Positions 36,272 through 48,021 of a DNA stretch of 64,000 nt are shown piece by piece. The translations under genes were made by a program, and so were the position numbers. Position 1 is the stretch's first letter; the number at the start of each line of letters is the position of its first letter. Below the pieces are notes generated by a model, which was not told where the DNA came from, did not search any database, and saw only the letters and a list, made by a program, of their open reading frames with translations. This DNA is from Triops longicaudatus (lineage: Eukaryota; Arthropoda; Branchiopoda; Notostraca; Triopsidae), in the NCBI GenBank assembly GCA_022885665.1, contig JAGQDJ010000091.1, positions 62,001-126,000 of the forward strand. The letters run 5' to 3'.

Positions 36272-37873
36272 GAGACAGTGAAAGCAGTTGTCTGATTTTT
36301 GTGTTTCTTTTCGCTTCGAAAAAAAAAATACAGACGAAATACATTCATTAGATATACAAGTATTCTGTCTATTAAACGTAATGTAGTGTACTTTCCATAC
36401 AGGACGAAAAATAAGGCTACTGTAATAACAAGAGGCTAGCGAGCAAATTTCGTGAGCGAATAAGCATAGACAAATTAAAAACGAAGTTTATAAAGAAGGA
36501 TTGAAGTTAGATTTTGTTCAAAGCTTGACTTAAATAACATCAGCCCAAAACTTTATTGGTAGATTTTGGAACGGGTTCTGCTTAAGAGGTGTTTCGTGTA
36601 ACTACAGGGAAACGGTTCATTCACATCGAAGTCCGAATCAGACTTAGGACTTCCAGAGCTATTAAGCGAAAATGACGCGCATACAATTATTTGGCAGATT
36701 CCAGACAACTACCATATTTATTGCTTCTTTCCTCACGTATCTACTCAGAAAATTGTTTGTTTTGAAAAGCCCTTCAAAGATGTGACGCGTTTAAAAATGG
36801 ACAGCAAATAAAAAATCCCTTCCTAACGGGAAAATCTACATATGTGAGTCTTTTTGCAAATAAAACTATCCGAGGTAGACCACACATTCTTCAGAAAATT
36901 AGATAAAACGAGACGAAATATCTTTATCAACCATAAGTTCAATTTCCCCTGGTGCTTTTCACCCTGATAATTAGCACAATAACACTGAATTATAGACGAC
37001 CTTTCACCCTCTCAAATCGAAAATGTCGTCGACCTTATTGCCTACGAACTCCGCAGCCTCATAATCTTTCACTTTTTCTTCGAATTTGCAAAGACCAGAA
37101 TTACCGCTACCACTGTAATTTAAAGTTCTTCCGGTAAATGCGGTAAATGTCGTAATTTTAAAATTATAGCGATAGTCGGCAGTGGTAAAAATACGCGCTG
37201 CGAGAACTACTGCATTTTTAAAACGGGTACTGGAAATTGATACCTGCAAAATTCTAGAAATTGGTATTTCCCCCTCAAAATTGATGGCTGTCCGTAACGA
37301 TGGTTTGCTCCTCCTGAGTAATGGGGCAGCCGGCGCTCATAACTGATAGCTAAAGCACAAAGACGACGATCTCATCTCTGTTATCAGTACCTTTCCCGAA
37401 ACAACAGTAGACTGTCACAAGAATAGGTAAGTCGAATTGCGAAGAACTGGCATTTACACGCATTGCTAATAGTATATGTGAGTTCCGTCAGGGGAGACAA
37501 CCAAGTTTGGGAGATGACAGTATTTCGTTGTTACTTGCAGAGCAAGTTATAAGGACTGCCCAATGTATTACAGCTAATAAATTAAAACATTGTGTGTAGA
37601 TAGTTAATTAATCCTGTATGTGAAAATGTTCATGGGACTGTTCGTTAAAACTAAAGCGGAAGCTGATGCTTTACGAATATTTACTATGTTGACAACGTGA
37701 CATCTGCCAAAGGTCTTGAACTTACCCTAATCTTTCGTCAAGAGAAGTGACTTGGCATGGAAGGTTACGTTTTGCAAAAAAACAGGATCCATAAAAATGT
37801 TGTGCCATATAGATAGTGAAAGAAAATAATCGAAGCGAATTGCGTATTAAATGTTGATTTCTGTAAATGTGCG

Positions 37874-37972
37874 TTGTGTATATCGATGTATTTTGTGCTT
37901 GAATTTGTCTGTTGTGTTCAGTGTATGTATATGCATGTGTTTTATGTTTGTATTTGTCTGTTGTGTTCAGTG
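37874..37972. repeat. Imperfect tandem repeat, about 49-base unit
   Basis: ATTTGTCTGTTGTGTTCAGT occurs at about 37903 and again at about 37952, each preceded by related TGTATAT/TTTTGTG/TTTATG-rich sequence. Confidence 0.65.
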
Positions 37973-38540
37973 AACTTGAACGACATGAATGGCAGTAACT
38001 TGTGAATAACTTTGTACGTTGCGTTTTTATGTATTCTGCTTCAAATGTAATACTCAGTTGTAAGCATACTTTTAGGGCAGATATTTCTTTTTTTTTTTAA
38101 AAAAAAAAATCGATTTATATCATCAAAAGTTAGGTATTTTAATATACTTACGTTTTCTAATGAGTCTTCAAAAAGGAAGAACTGTGAATGCTAGTTAATG
38201 GCGCTGACAGCCCTTATTCTGGAATTAAACACTCCAGATTTGGGGATTTCGTATAAACCAGTTTCTGAAAGTTGTGTGTACCGTTTTTAGTACGGAAGCA
38301 CTAGAATTTTTTTTCTGATATTGAAAAAAAAAAAAAAAAATCTGGCTCCTGTTTTTATTTCCCCAAAAAGATGGAGGACTTTTCTTACAGTACAGGAGAA
38401 AGGCAGGACCGCGATACACAAACCCTGGCATGCGGTTTCTTAGGCAGGCGTTTTTTGAATCGGCGTATTTGACTTCTCGCTGATTATATCCCAACATTAA
38501 AATAGTTACTGGAGATAAATGTTAATAAGCTACGGATTAC

Positions 38541-38660
38541 GATACAGTGGTGAGTAGAAAAGGTTGTTGTAGCAATTTTGTTGAAAACCTTTAACCTTTT
38601 CTTTGTGAAACGCATCGTAAACTTAAGTAGACGGCAATTGGGAACTCTACTCTGCTATGC
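38541..38660. repeat. Dispersed repeat B, copy 1
   Basis: Aligns with 63301-63430 in the same orientation: TTGTTGTAGCAATTTTGTTG, CTTTGTGAAACGCATCG and TAGACGGCAATTG each have a close counterpart there. Copies of repeat A and repeat B sit side by side near 63.1-63.4 kb, so they may be parts of one longer element. Confidence 0.6.
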
Positions 38661-39417
38661 AATTTTATGTAACTCCTTTGAACCTTACAGATATTGCTGT
38701 TGAAAAATAATTGCGAACTCTTGTGCAAAAACACGATTACAATCCTACTTTCCAAACCTACCAAACCATGATTTGCTTCAGTAATTTGCGTTAACTACGT
38801 CTATTGGCTTTCGACTTGACGTTTTAAGTTTGGTAAGTCGAGCTGAGCCAAGCAGCGGTGCTCTCAAATCAGTTACGCTTCAGCTTGAATGTGCGAAGAT
38901 AAATCTCTGTTATAAAGAGAGTACTAACCATACGCAGTTAGTAGTTAATTTATAGAGGAAAAATTGTTTTCGAAAGTAACCGTAATTAAGAGTAATTTAA
39001 CGTAACTAAAGGTAATTAATTGGGCATTGAAGCCTCGCGCAGCATAGAAATGCTGTAGGCCTACCTATGTTTACACTGTGCTCGATCGCGTGGAAATAAA
39101 ACTCTCCAATTTAAATCTAGCTTGCAAAGGGAAATTCCCCATCAGTGTCGCGTATATACCAAAAGATATGATTTCATTTGAATAAGCACAAATATATTGC
39201 GCCTGCTTCCGCTGGCTACCCGGATCCACACTATCCGGTGTGATAAGTCTTAGGTCTTTTAACGTTCACTTGTTATCAGTCACACAAGGAGGAAAATGTG
39301 GCTAGTTTTAGTCATGCATGCTTCTTCCTTCCAACAGTATCACTTACACAGTTCTCTTTATGCTAGTTTGAAAGTTCAGATATTAACCCAACGAATGTAA
39401 TTAAACGGATACTCAAA

Positions 39418-40974
39418 ATGTCACCTATGCAAAGTGTGGAAGAAAACGATAACATCCGCCTAATTACTATTTCTGGGGCAAATTCTACTGTTCAGCCTGC
39501 GACAGAAATAAAGAATATCACAACTACCCCTAAAAAATTGGTGTCAACCGTGCCATTTTTTGAAAATTTCGATCCATCAACGTTCATCACGTGCATTGTG
39601 GTATGCATCGTTCTGTCCTTGATCTTCAATGGACTCTTTCACTACATCAGCTCACGGTAAAGAACTTTGATGTAGAGTAAGTTTCCCAATTGCCATCTAT
39701 TTAAGCATGCGTTACAAAGAAAAGTTCAAGATTTATCAATCAAAATGCAGTAGCAACCACTTACACTCATCGTTTTATCATAATCCGTAGCTTAATGTGA
39801 TTTAGCTTCAGTAAATATTTTATGTTCGATTCTTTGTATATTAGAAAGATCTTAATATAGACATTATTTTTTTCATACAGAATAATTGTGCATTTGAATA
39901 CAACTGCACTATGCTGACAGCACCATACACTCTCTTAGTTTTCAGGAAATTAACAAGCATTTTTTTCTCTCCTACCTGTAGCTTGCCGATTCAAACGACT
40001 CATAACGTGCTTTCTGTTGCCTTTGGTGATAAAACGGTCTGTTCATTATCAATAACGTACTTACATCTGTGTAGTACATTGATTAACTGCAACAAAAGCC
40101 GACAAATTTAACCGTACCACCGCCATGCTTGCCTAGTCTGTCTAATTTGATTACATCAAGCAATAAATACTATAATTACTTTGCATTACTTTTTCGTCTG
40201 ACGAATACCATAGCGTCAATAGCGACTCCTTTACACAAGGAGTACGAATCAGGCATAAGAAATTCTGCCGATATGGTAGACAAAGTTAAAATCGACCTAC
40301 AGGAATTAGCTTGATTTACATATCACTTTATTTCCACACTTTTTTGTTTCAGGTCACGTAGCAGACCACCCGAAACAGATACAGAAAGACAAGCCAAAAT
40401 ACCGCGCAACAAAAACAACATCTACACAAATGTTGGAAGAACTGACCCGGTGCACAGACCCTTGTTTAGTCCCTTCTCCAAGAAGCTGGTATCTTGTAAG
40501 TCCAAAAAACTTGAATGCATCGAAATGGATAGACACAGCGCCAAACCAAGCCCAAAGCGCACATCAAATGACTCAGAATGTATGTATGACGACATCGCAG
40601 GCATAAACGGCGAACCGAAATGGCCTACTCCACCGCCTTGTCTATTAATTAACGGAGACGGTTACGACGGTACTAACCCTGGCCAACACAGTGCAATTCC
40701 GGCCCCAACTACGTCGTCCAATCTACCAGAAGATATATACGACGACATCGGTATAGGTCAGAACAACAGTAACTGGCAAAATTCTTTGCAGTGCAACCAA
40801 CAGGACGATGACATATACGACGACATCGGTCATGAACAACCGCAAGGCTCGTGTTACGTCGAAGAAGAACTCTACGATGATGTAGTCAACCTCAGACCGC
40901 ACTACGACAGTCGAAACGACGATCGCAATACCATATACGAACCCGTAAGCGAGGAAAACGTTTACGCGAATTAA
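39418..40974 (+). CDS. Single-pass membrane protein with multi-tyrosine (YDDI/YDDV) cytoplasmic tail
   Basis: Two exons, 39418-39656 and 40353-40974, 286 aa; the second fits in phase after a TTTTTTGTTTCAG acceptor. I do not recognise the family. There is no signal peptide. Residues 1 to about 52 are polar with two N-glycosylation sequons (NST, NIT). One hydrophobic helix follows (FITCIVVCIVLSLIFNGLF), then a basic stretch and a long polar tail. The tail holds YTNV, then MYDDI, IYDDI, IYDDI, LYDDV, IYEPV and VYAN. Acidic residues around tyrosine with I/V at +3 resemble Src-type SH2 ligands (compare YEEI), and YTNV resembles a Grb2-type YxN site. By analogy with LAT or PAG it could be a phosphotyrosine scaffold. 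This is inference from motif spacing, not homology. The start could instead be the Met at codon 4. Confidence 0.7.
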
Positions 40975-41087
40975 CCACACGGAACTCTTAAGTAACCATA
41001 CCTACAATCATCTTTAAAGGCAAATAATGCTAACGGCTTAAGTGAAACGGTATATTTTTCGCACATGAATTACTGACACTTTCTCGC

Positions 41088-44025
41088 TTACTGCATCTGT
41101 TCTTCAGTAATCTTAAGCATCCATTCGGGTGCTACAGAAGAGATTTTCTCTATAACATTGTTGACCTGATAACATAACGATTGGATCTGCCTGTCCCAAG
41201 ACGGGAGCATATCTCGACCTTTTTGTCAAAGAAGAAAATAAAACAAAAAATTAAGAAACAGGAACTAGTTAATAGTGACTAAATGTATGTAACTCATTGA
41301 AGGTTTACTTTCAAAATGAACTACGGAATCGATCTGGTCAATAGAGCCCGACATCCGCCCTTCAGTGATCATGTGGGATGCTATCTTTTCAGCCTTTTGG
41401 GGATCAACTTCCAAGAGAGTGCCAAGCTCCCCAAAGCCAATATTATTGTACAACTTCGATGCAGCAAGCAAGTTGTGCTCCATCACTGCCCGATCCAGGA
41501 TGGTCGAAGAACCATCGGCAGTCAACGCACGCTGATGCGGTTGCAGTAAACCGTCCAATTCGGCTAAGTCTGATCGACGAATGATGCGATCCAAGTACAT
41601 CTTCTCTAATACAGAATACGCCGGCAACTGCTGACAGCGTTCATCTTTAAAGAGTGTAGCAAGCATACGACTGCGTTGTTGTCCTATTTAGGCCCCATCA
41701 CAAAAACACAAAGAATGAAATAAAGTCAGAAGACGAAAACATATACATCAAACTATTACGCGAAGAAATGAAAATGGTAGGTAAGAATTGTTAACATTCG
41801 GAGAATTACCTGCAGAGGCTAGAATGGTGCATACTAACGCATTACGGAGTGCTGTCATGCGTTCATCTTCGTGGATAATGGGGCGATATGAAAGCTCGTT
41901 ATACCTTTGAGCCGCTTCAATGAACTTGCGTCTATAGTCAAGCACGCGGGCGTAGCAAACTTTGTAATAAACTTGTAACTGTTCGTTCTTAGTTTCTGTC
42001 TGTAAAGTGAAGACGAACACACGTTACTTATTCATTTCCGTAACAGTGACGTTTCTACACAAACTATGTGGAACTGAAAAAGGGTTCTACGGCTCAATTT
42101 TTAAATAAGCCGCTAAAAGAACGAAAACAAGAGAACAGATATGCTACAGTAAACTGACTTGCATCTACAGAGAAGGATTTCTTACTTGTAGAAGGGAAGC
42201 TCGGTTGATGTACGCTTCAGCTTGAACAGGGTCATCGTCCTCTAAATAGAGGCGCGCGATCTTCAAATACGTTTCCAATTTATAGTCATTCGAATATTGC
42301 CTGAAAATAAAAACATTGTACAGGAACAACGTAAAAAGAGGCTCAGGAGATTTACTTTTGACCTGTCTCGAGAGGAATTCCGACCAAAACACTTGCCGCT
42401 TCTCGCCAGTTCTGTTCACGTTCATAAATATCGGCCAGATGTTGCCTCAGAGATGCAACTTGCTCCTCGAAAGAGATGACACGAGGCTGAACTCGCTCCA
42501 ATGCGAAATGAGTAACGGTTTTGGCAACAGAGTCTTTCAGTTTCATCACGTGATTGCTCACATCGCTGAGTAATTGGCGACTTATAACCAAACTGACGTT
42601 TTCATTAACGACTGAAAAAGGAAACGTTCAGAAAAGATACCTTAAATGTTTTCCACGGATTAAATTACAAAGTACAGTACGATGTAGCTTTGTTGGATAA
42701 AACCCATTCTCATTTAAAATCACCCGTAATTCAACCCTTTTCCTCAGTTCTACATTTTTTAACTATTGTATCTTTCCTTTCTATCGGGAATCTTGCAGAC
42801 ATTTCCTAGACTTTTTCATGAACCATACGTTTCACGCAAATTTTATTGGAAAAAGTGCGAAACTATCCTAATTTTTAAAGTTTAACACTGTAAACACATT
42901 GGTGAAACAACGATCTTTCACCGTCTAACAAAAAGTTTGATAGTAATGCTAAGTAAAGTGCCTTTTCAAATGGAAATACGCACATAAAAACTACGAGTTA
43001 CTCTGAAGAAAAGCCGGGAGTGGTCGGGTAAAATTGCCAGAACACTCCAGTTGGACGTGCAAAGGGGTTGTAGTCGAAAACAAGTTAAGTTTTGTCAGTA
43101 ACAATTTTATTTCAGCTAATGTAATATGAAATCGTTACGAGAAGAACAGAAAATTACACACGAATTAAAGGCGACTTTGGAAATAAATTAACGTAACAAG
43201 TGACACATCTTGTGGAGAAGTTTAAGGTCATGTTAAAGAAGTAAAATATAAATAAAACTGTTGGGCAGTTTTCAAAAGTCGTATTGCCCAATTGAAGCAA
43301 CGATACTTTTCTTCTATACACTCCCACAATTCCTAGTTTTTCCATCCTAACCTAACCATACCTAACTAAAACTAACCTAACATAACTAAGCATAACCAAA
43401 ACTAAATAAACGTAACAAAACCTTATTTAATTTAACATAAAAATGAAAACATTTAACCGCCCCGCTGCTACGCGAAACATACGAACGTTAATGCAAAAGT
43501 TAGGCCAGTTATGTTAGGTTAGGCCCCCGTTATGTTCAGGAATGCTCACTTGTACGTTTAGTGAAGTTTTTAGCCAATGGGAGCGATTAGGACACAAGCA
43601 AATCGAGGTGGGTGTATAGAAGAAAAGTACCGGAGCAACTAATACCAATATAAAAAAGGCCCAAGAATGTTATACAAGATTAAGAAAGAAAAAGAACGCA
43701 TAGATTTGTCCGACAATAGCTTTTTGACAGCCGTAAAAGAGAAATCTTTTCGGCGACTTCATATTTAATTTGTTCATGTTAGTTCCCCAACTTACGTTTA
43801 CTGCATAACTTACTTGTTTCAATAAAGAATTTAAGGCCCTCCACAATAGCATCTTCTTCTAACTGGACAATGAGCTCCAAAATAGAGCGATATCTACGTT
43901 CATGAGGGATTAGTCTTTTCAAAAAGCAAGGTTTCACTTAGTATTTACCGATCAGCTTGATCTTTATGTGAGCCTCCTGTCGTTGCAATAGCAGTTAAGA
44001 CCTGTTTACATTCCGAAAGCTGCAT
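41088..44025 (-). CDS. COPS4: COP9 signalosome subunit 4
   Basis: Seven exons: 44025-43949, 43893-43814, 42611-42356, 42300-42186, 41999-41810, 41683-41309 and 41218-41088, 407 aa (human 406). CSN4 is a PCI-domain scaffold subunit of the complex that removes NEDD8 from cullins in nucleus and cytoplasm. Strong matches along the whole length include GGSHKDQADRYRSILE, VNENVSLVISRQLL, QPRVISFEEQVASLRQHLA, YLKIARLYLEDDDPVQAEA, KVCYARVLDYRRKFIEAAQ, MLATLFKDERCQQLPAY and AEKIASHMITEGRM in the PCI winged helix. The C-terminus LPSWDRQIQSLCYQVNN..APEW is also conserved. Intron 2 (42612-43813) is 1.2 kb and carries a foldback element. RPAIN lies upstream on the same strand. Confidence 0.98.
43301..43632. 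repeat. Foldback (inverted-repeat) element with CCTAA-rich core, in COPS4 intron 2
   Basis: The left arm 43301-43327 (TACTTTTCTTCTATACAC then CCCAC) is mirrored by 43608-43632. Inside, CTAACCTAACATAAC at about 43370 is the exact reverse complement of GTTATGTTAGGTTAG at about 43509. Between them is a degenerate run of CCTAAC units (about 43347-43390), like the arthropod telomere repeat TTAGG. It could be a MITE or a foldback of telomere-like sequence. No flanking duplication was identified. Confidence 0.65.
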
Positions 44026-44486
44026 TTCAGGATTGGCTTTCCTTCAGTATATTTGTGTATTCGTGAATTTTAACTCACGCACGTATAAACTCAGGCTGGC
44101 ACTCGGCAACAAAACAAACGCGCGCGCCACCAAGTGGACAGTAAATTTCTGGATTTGAAGGCGCTTTATATAATTTCCCCAAGCACAAGATTGGGTTAGC
44201 CTCAAAGACGGTTTTTAAAATTTTATCTTTCATTACCTAAGACCGCTAACGAAGACTTGTTTCTTGATAATAGAATATTACCCATAATAATTTATTTCAT
44301 AAGTAAAGTTTACAGGAATCTTAACTATGAGTAGAAATGCAGACTTAAACTTTCGATGACGCCGTGTTTAATACCAGAATATGCGAGTCAGTTTTATTCA
44401 GAATAGCAAGATTGGATGAGGACTGGAAAGAAACCCTGTACAATGTATTCAAAAAAACAAACTCAAAGGCTCTATACGTTTCATAG
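44026..44486. other. Spacer between RPAIN and COPS4
   Basis: 461 bases between the RPAIN stop and the COPS4 start, so it must hold the RPAIN 3' UTR and COPS4 promoter. A CG-rich patch (CGCGCGCGCC) lies near 44120. No additional frame recognised. Confidence 0.5.
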
Positions 44487-45315
44487 TTAAAATTCCATAG
44501 AAAAGTCAATATCATTAACCGGAGACTGGTACACAATGTGATAGAAGCGACAGTCTGGACAAACGATTGTAAGGAGTTGCTCCGAGTTAATAAGGGACGT
44601 AGAAAACCGTGGTATATAATTACAAACTTGCGAATGAGTGTAACTTGCAGATTCTAATCGTCCTCTGAGCGTATTCAAGGAAACAGAAGCTTCCAAGCTC
44701 AGTCCGCAAGTACAGGTAATATATCCCTGGCATTCTTGTAAATAGTTTTTCATGCAAATTGGGCAAAAGACTTGATTATTCTCGTCCATCTGACTTATCA
44801 TTATTTGTAAAGCTCTCTCTTCAAAATCTAAAGCTTCTTTCAATTCACGTTCTCTTTGTGCTTCTTCTGTCATTAGCTCATCTTTAACATCAGCTAAGAT
44901 TTTCAGGAATAGGTCCATTTCATCTTCTTTCAATGCATCGGAAGACCTAAATGAAAAAATAATCACATCTGACGTTTTCACAAATATATGTTTAAGCTTT
45001 CTGAAATCTTTAAAGTGAAAATTAAATAGGCTAAGTAACAGTCCTCACACTTGTGTAATCCGGTCCTGAATAGCAGTTTCTACTTCGGAGTGGAAACAAA
45101 TTTTTCTTCGCTGCAGCTTGGCATTTTCTCGTTTGGCTTCTATCTGCGCGTGACATTGCTATACAACAGTAGACATATTTAGTTTCACGGATCGATCAGT
45201 CATGACAACCTACCAATCTAAGACGAGTTTTCCAATCTTCTATCAAACGCGCAGTTCTGGGTGATTCTCTTGTCAGTTTAGGTGCAGAAGAACTTTTCAA
45301 AGCTGACGCATGCAT
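44487..45315 (-). CDS. RPAIN: RPA-interacting protein (RPAIN/RIP-alpha)
   Basis: Three exons: 45315-45214, 45158-45049 and 44946-44487, 223 aa (human 219). RPAIN binds replication protein A and helps bring it into the nucleus. The N-terminus has a basic helix (IEDWKTRLRLQCHAQIEAKR), the middle is acidic (LKEDEMDLFLKILADVKDE), and the C-terminus is a Cys/His zinc-finger domain: CPICMKNYLQEC, CTCGL, HSQVC and VCPDCRFYHIVY. These match the family pattern CPVC..CQCGL..H..C. The exon 2 donor is taken as GT|GTGAGG, which keeps the frame. The alternative GT two bases earlier would not. RPAIN lies 461 bases upstream of COPS4 on the same strand. Confidence 0.9.
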
Positions 45316-48021
45316 TGTAGAACGTGTTGTCACCAAATTTCAGAAAGGCTAGGTAATTCGAGCTCACAAATAACAAGGAAGCTGGCCAACTCACGCGCGC
45401 CGAACTTAGATAAAAACACAGCTAATGCCTAGGCTGATAGGTGGCGCTGTCGTCAAAGAAAATCACAATTGTGAAGTTAATCAGGCTCGGTAGGCTAAAA
45501 TAAATGTAAGCAGATAGGCACCTTATACCTACTGCAAAACTGTGGTCTTCCGTGAAACTCAACCAATGTAGAAACACATTGGACGCATGCACGCTACGAA
45601 AGTAAATGAACCACAAGCCAAATAATCGAAAAAAAACACACATGACACCAAAAGTTGCACCTTGGAGTAGAACATGGGTGTCCAATCGATCTTCAGTTTG
45701 CCAATGTTAGCGAATTGAAGAAAAAAGTAGATGAGTCGCCACTTTTGGTAATTTGAACATATATTTCCTTAGTTTCCGCATTCAGCCTTATCGACAGTCT
45801 CAAACTTTGATATTTGAGATTCAGCGCGAAAAGAATATATCGCTGTACTAGTTTAAAGCTTCATATCTACGGATTCCCTTTCGCGCTTTCAGTACGAAAT
45901 GCAAGCGGACTGTTTTGTGACCCGATCTCTTCACTCACTGCCGAAAAAATGGCTGTGCGCGGGCCGGGCGAGTTGAAAAACACAAAAGTATTTTTTATTC
46001 TCCGAAAAATGATAATAATAAACCTATTCAACTATTTTTGCTTTAATGACAGTAAGGGAGATGTTAAAACTAGTTTTCGGTTGCGAACAGAAACAACAAA
46101 AGGAGAGAAATTGTTATGAATAGACTACTTGCAGAAACTAACGAGAAGCTAAAACTAGTTTTAGACTACGCCTTTTTCTAAATGTGTTTACCAATGAGAA
46201 AGTCACGTAAGCTTATATCAATCAACCTTAATTCTCGTTTTAAAAATTTAAAGCATTTGTTCAGTTTTTTTCGTTTTTTTTTTTCTGGTGTCTGACAAAT
46301 TAGCAGAGTTTTTTAAGATTTTGGCGAATTGTGTGTCTAATTTAGTAACATGTTGGCGAGTCATGAAAAAGGGGTTGGACACCCCGAGAGTCACCCCATC
46401 ACTGCATTTTTTTTAATATAAATTTTACATTCATCAAGGCTTTAATCAGGATTTCGGTTTGAAGACGGTTGCGTGAGGTTGGCGAAGGGGAGGAGGAAAT
46501 TCATGTGCAATCTTGTTTGATATTCAACTATGTGCACCATTATAAGTAAAAAATTCAGAGATGGAATAAAACCCTTATCCATCTTAATTTGGCTGTGATA
46601 TTCGTTTATTTGTTTAGCTGAGACAAGTAGGACTCCGATTTCGGCAACCTTCATTATGGATACTCTCGATCGTCTCAACTTTCAACCACCTCGGCCCGTT
46701 TTCTCCGTTAACCACGGGTCCTTATGCTGATTTGAGAAGACTTTTTCTCAAGAATGCCGCAGACAATAATACGTCGGACAATCGATGTGGTTCGTCTTTA
46801 AGCATTTAAATCAATAAATAAAAAGGTCGTGAATAGTATGAACTTTTTCTCAAAAGTGTCTGCAAAGTATAATTTAGCTACAAAATAAAATTTATTTTCG
46901 ATTATAATTCCGCTCAGAAATCTTTGAAAATTACCCTGATACACAGAACACGTGAATACGATTTTGTCTACTCTCCGACTTGCCAAATCAATACGCAATA
47001 ACTTTCGGACCCGACCCAGTGACAAAATTGGAGTTCTACTTTATATTTAAAAAAATCTGCATCTTAGCTCAAATGACAAGTTTAATAAGTTGACTCTGAT
47101 AAGTTTAGATAACATTCAGCTTCCCAAACCCGCACTAGACTTGTCTCCTAAAATAACCAAAGGAACCTAATGTTCGTCGAATTTTTTGCAAACGTAAACT
47201 CTTTATACGCCGGTTGGTTGGAGTTGGTTCGGATAAGAGGGCTTAACCGTTTTACTGATTTTTTTATGCCTTGAGAAGTTTATTGGAAGATGGATTTCCA
47301 CTGTAGATGATAATTCCGAACACAGAAAATAAATTTTGGTCAGCTAACCATAGCCCTTCCCTGAGTCCATAAATACGATGCTTTACTGCAGTAAGATATT
47401 TATAATGTAAATCCTGTTTAATCTACGAAAACATTACTTCTGTATTCTGTTTTAAGGCTGTTTTAAGCTTCAAGACTTTTTCTTTTTCAAATCTTCCAAG
47501 TCCCTAAAAATGAAAAAAAAAACGTTAAGAAACTAAATGCATAAAATAGGGTTTAGGCAGAAAACTGCAAGCACAAAAATCTCGTGAAAAAAATCCATGG
47601 TATTGCGCTACTCATTGTCCGTTTTTGAAAAGTTTTCATCTCTTTATATTAGTCGTTCCGGATGTCCTTTTATCCTCGTTCTACATGACAAAATATGGTT
47701 TGTTCAACTTGGTCAGATAGCTGCTTCGACCAAAACTGCCACTATATTTGTAGATGAAATGATATGACATGAAGAAAGACGCGGGGTGAATAGCGCGAGG
47801 ATTTTTTCACACTAAGGTTTCTACAAAAGTATTCTAGATTTTTCTTCCTCGAGTATACCAAAGAGGGGTGATACGCTCTACAAAAAGCAGAAGCTGCATA
47901 AGGCACCCAGCTTCTCAAAGTGCAAAGGTTATTACTGCCATTTTCACTTCACTCTCTTACTTAGATACAAAAAAAGTCTCACACAGAAACACTTCTTTTC
48001 ATTCACCAGGCGTTGATCTGT
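45316..48021. other. Intergenic, possible degraded pogo end
   Basis: 2.7 kb with no recognised gene. Near 47222-47252 the sequence TTCGGATAAGAGGGCTTAAC, followed by CGTTTTACTG, reads inverted as a pogo/Tigger-like terminus, but I did not find a partner end. The open frames at 45814-46119 (+) and 46442-46678 (-) show no motif. Confidence 0.4.

Larger units (their letters stand above)
36280..39417. other. Intergenic, no gene recognised
   Basis: AT-rich sequence with homopolymer tracts (near 38095 and 38330), an imperfect tandem unit at 37874-37972 and repeat B at 38541-38660. The last few hundred bases should include the promoter of the membrane protein gene at 39418. No other gene visible. 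Confidence 0.45.

Noticed and set aside
36133..36351. 72-codon frame with LTPRRG repeats
   Set aside because: It arises from the repeated units of the hAT-type MITE and is not a gene.
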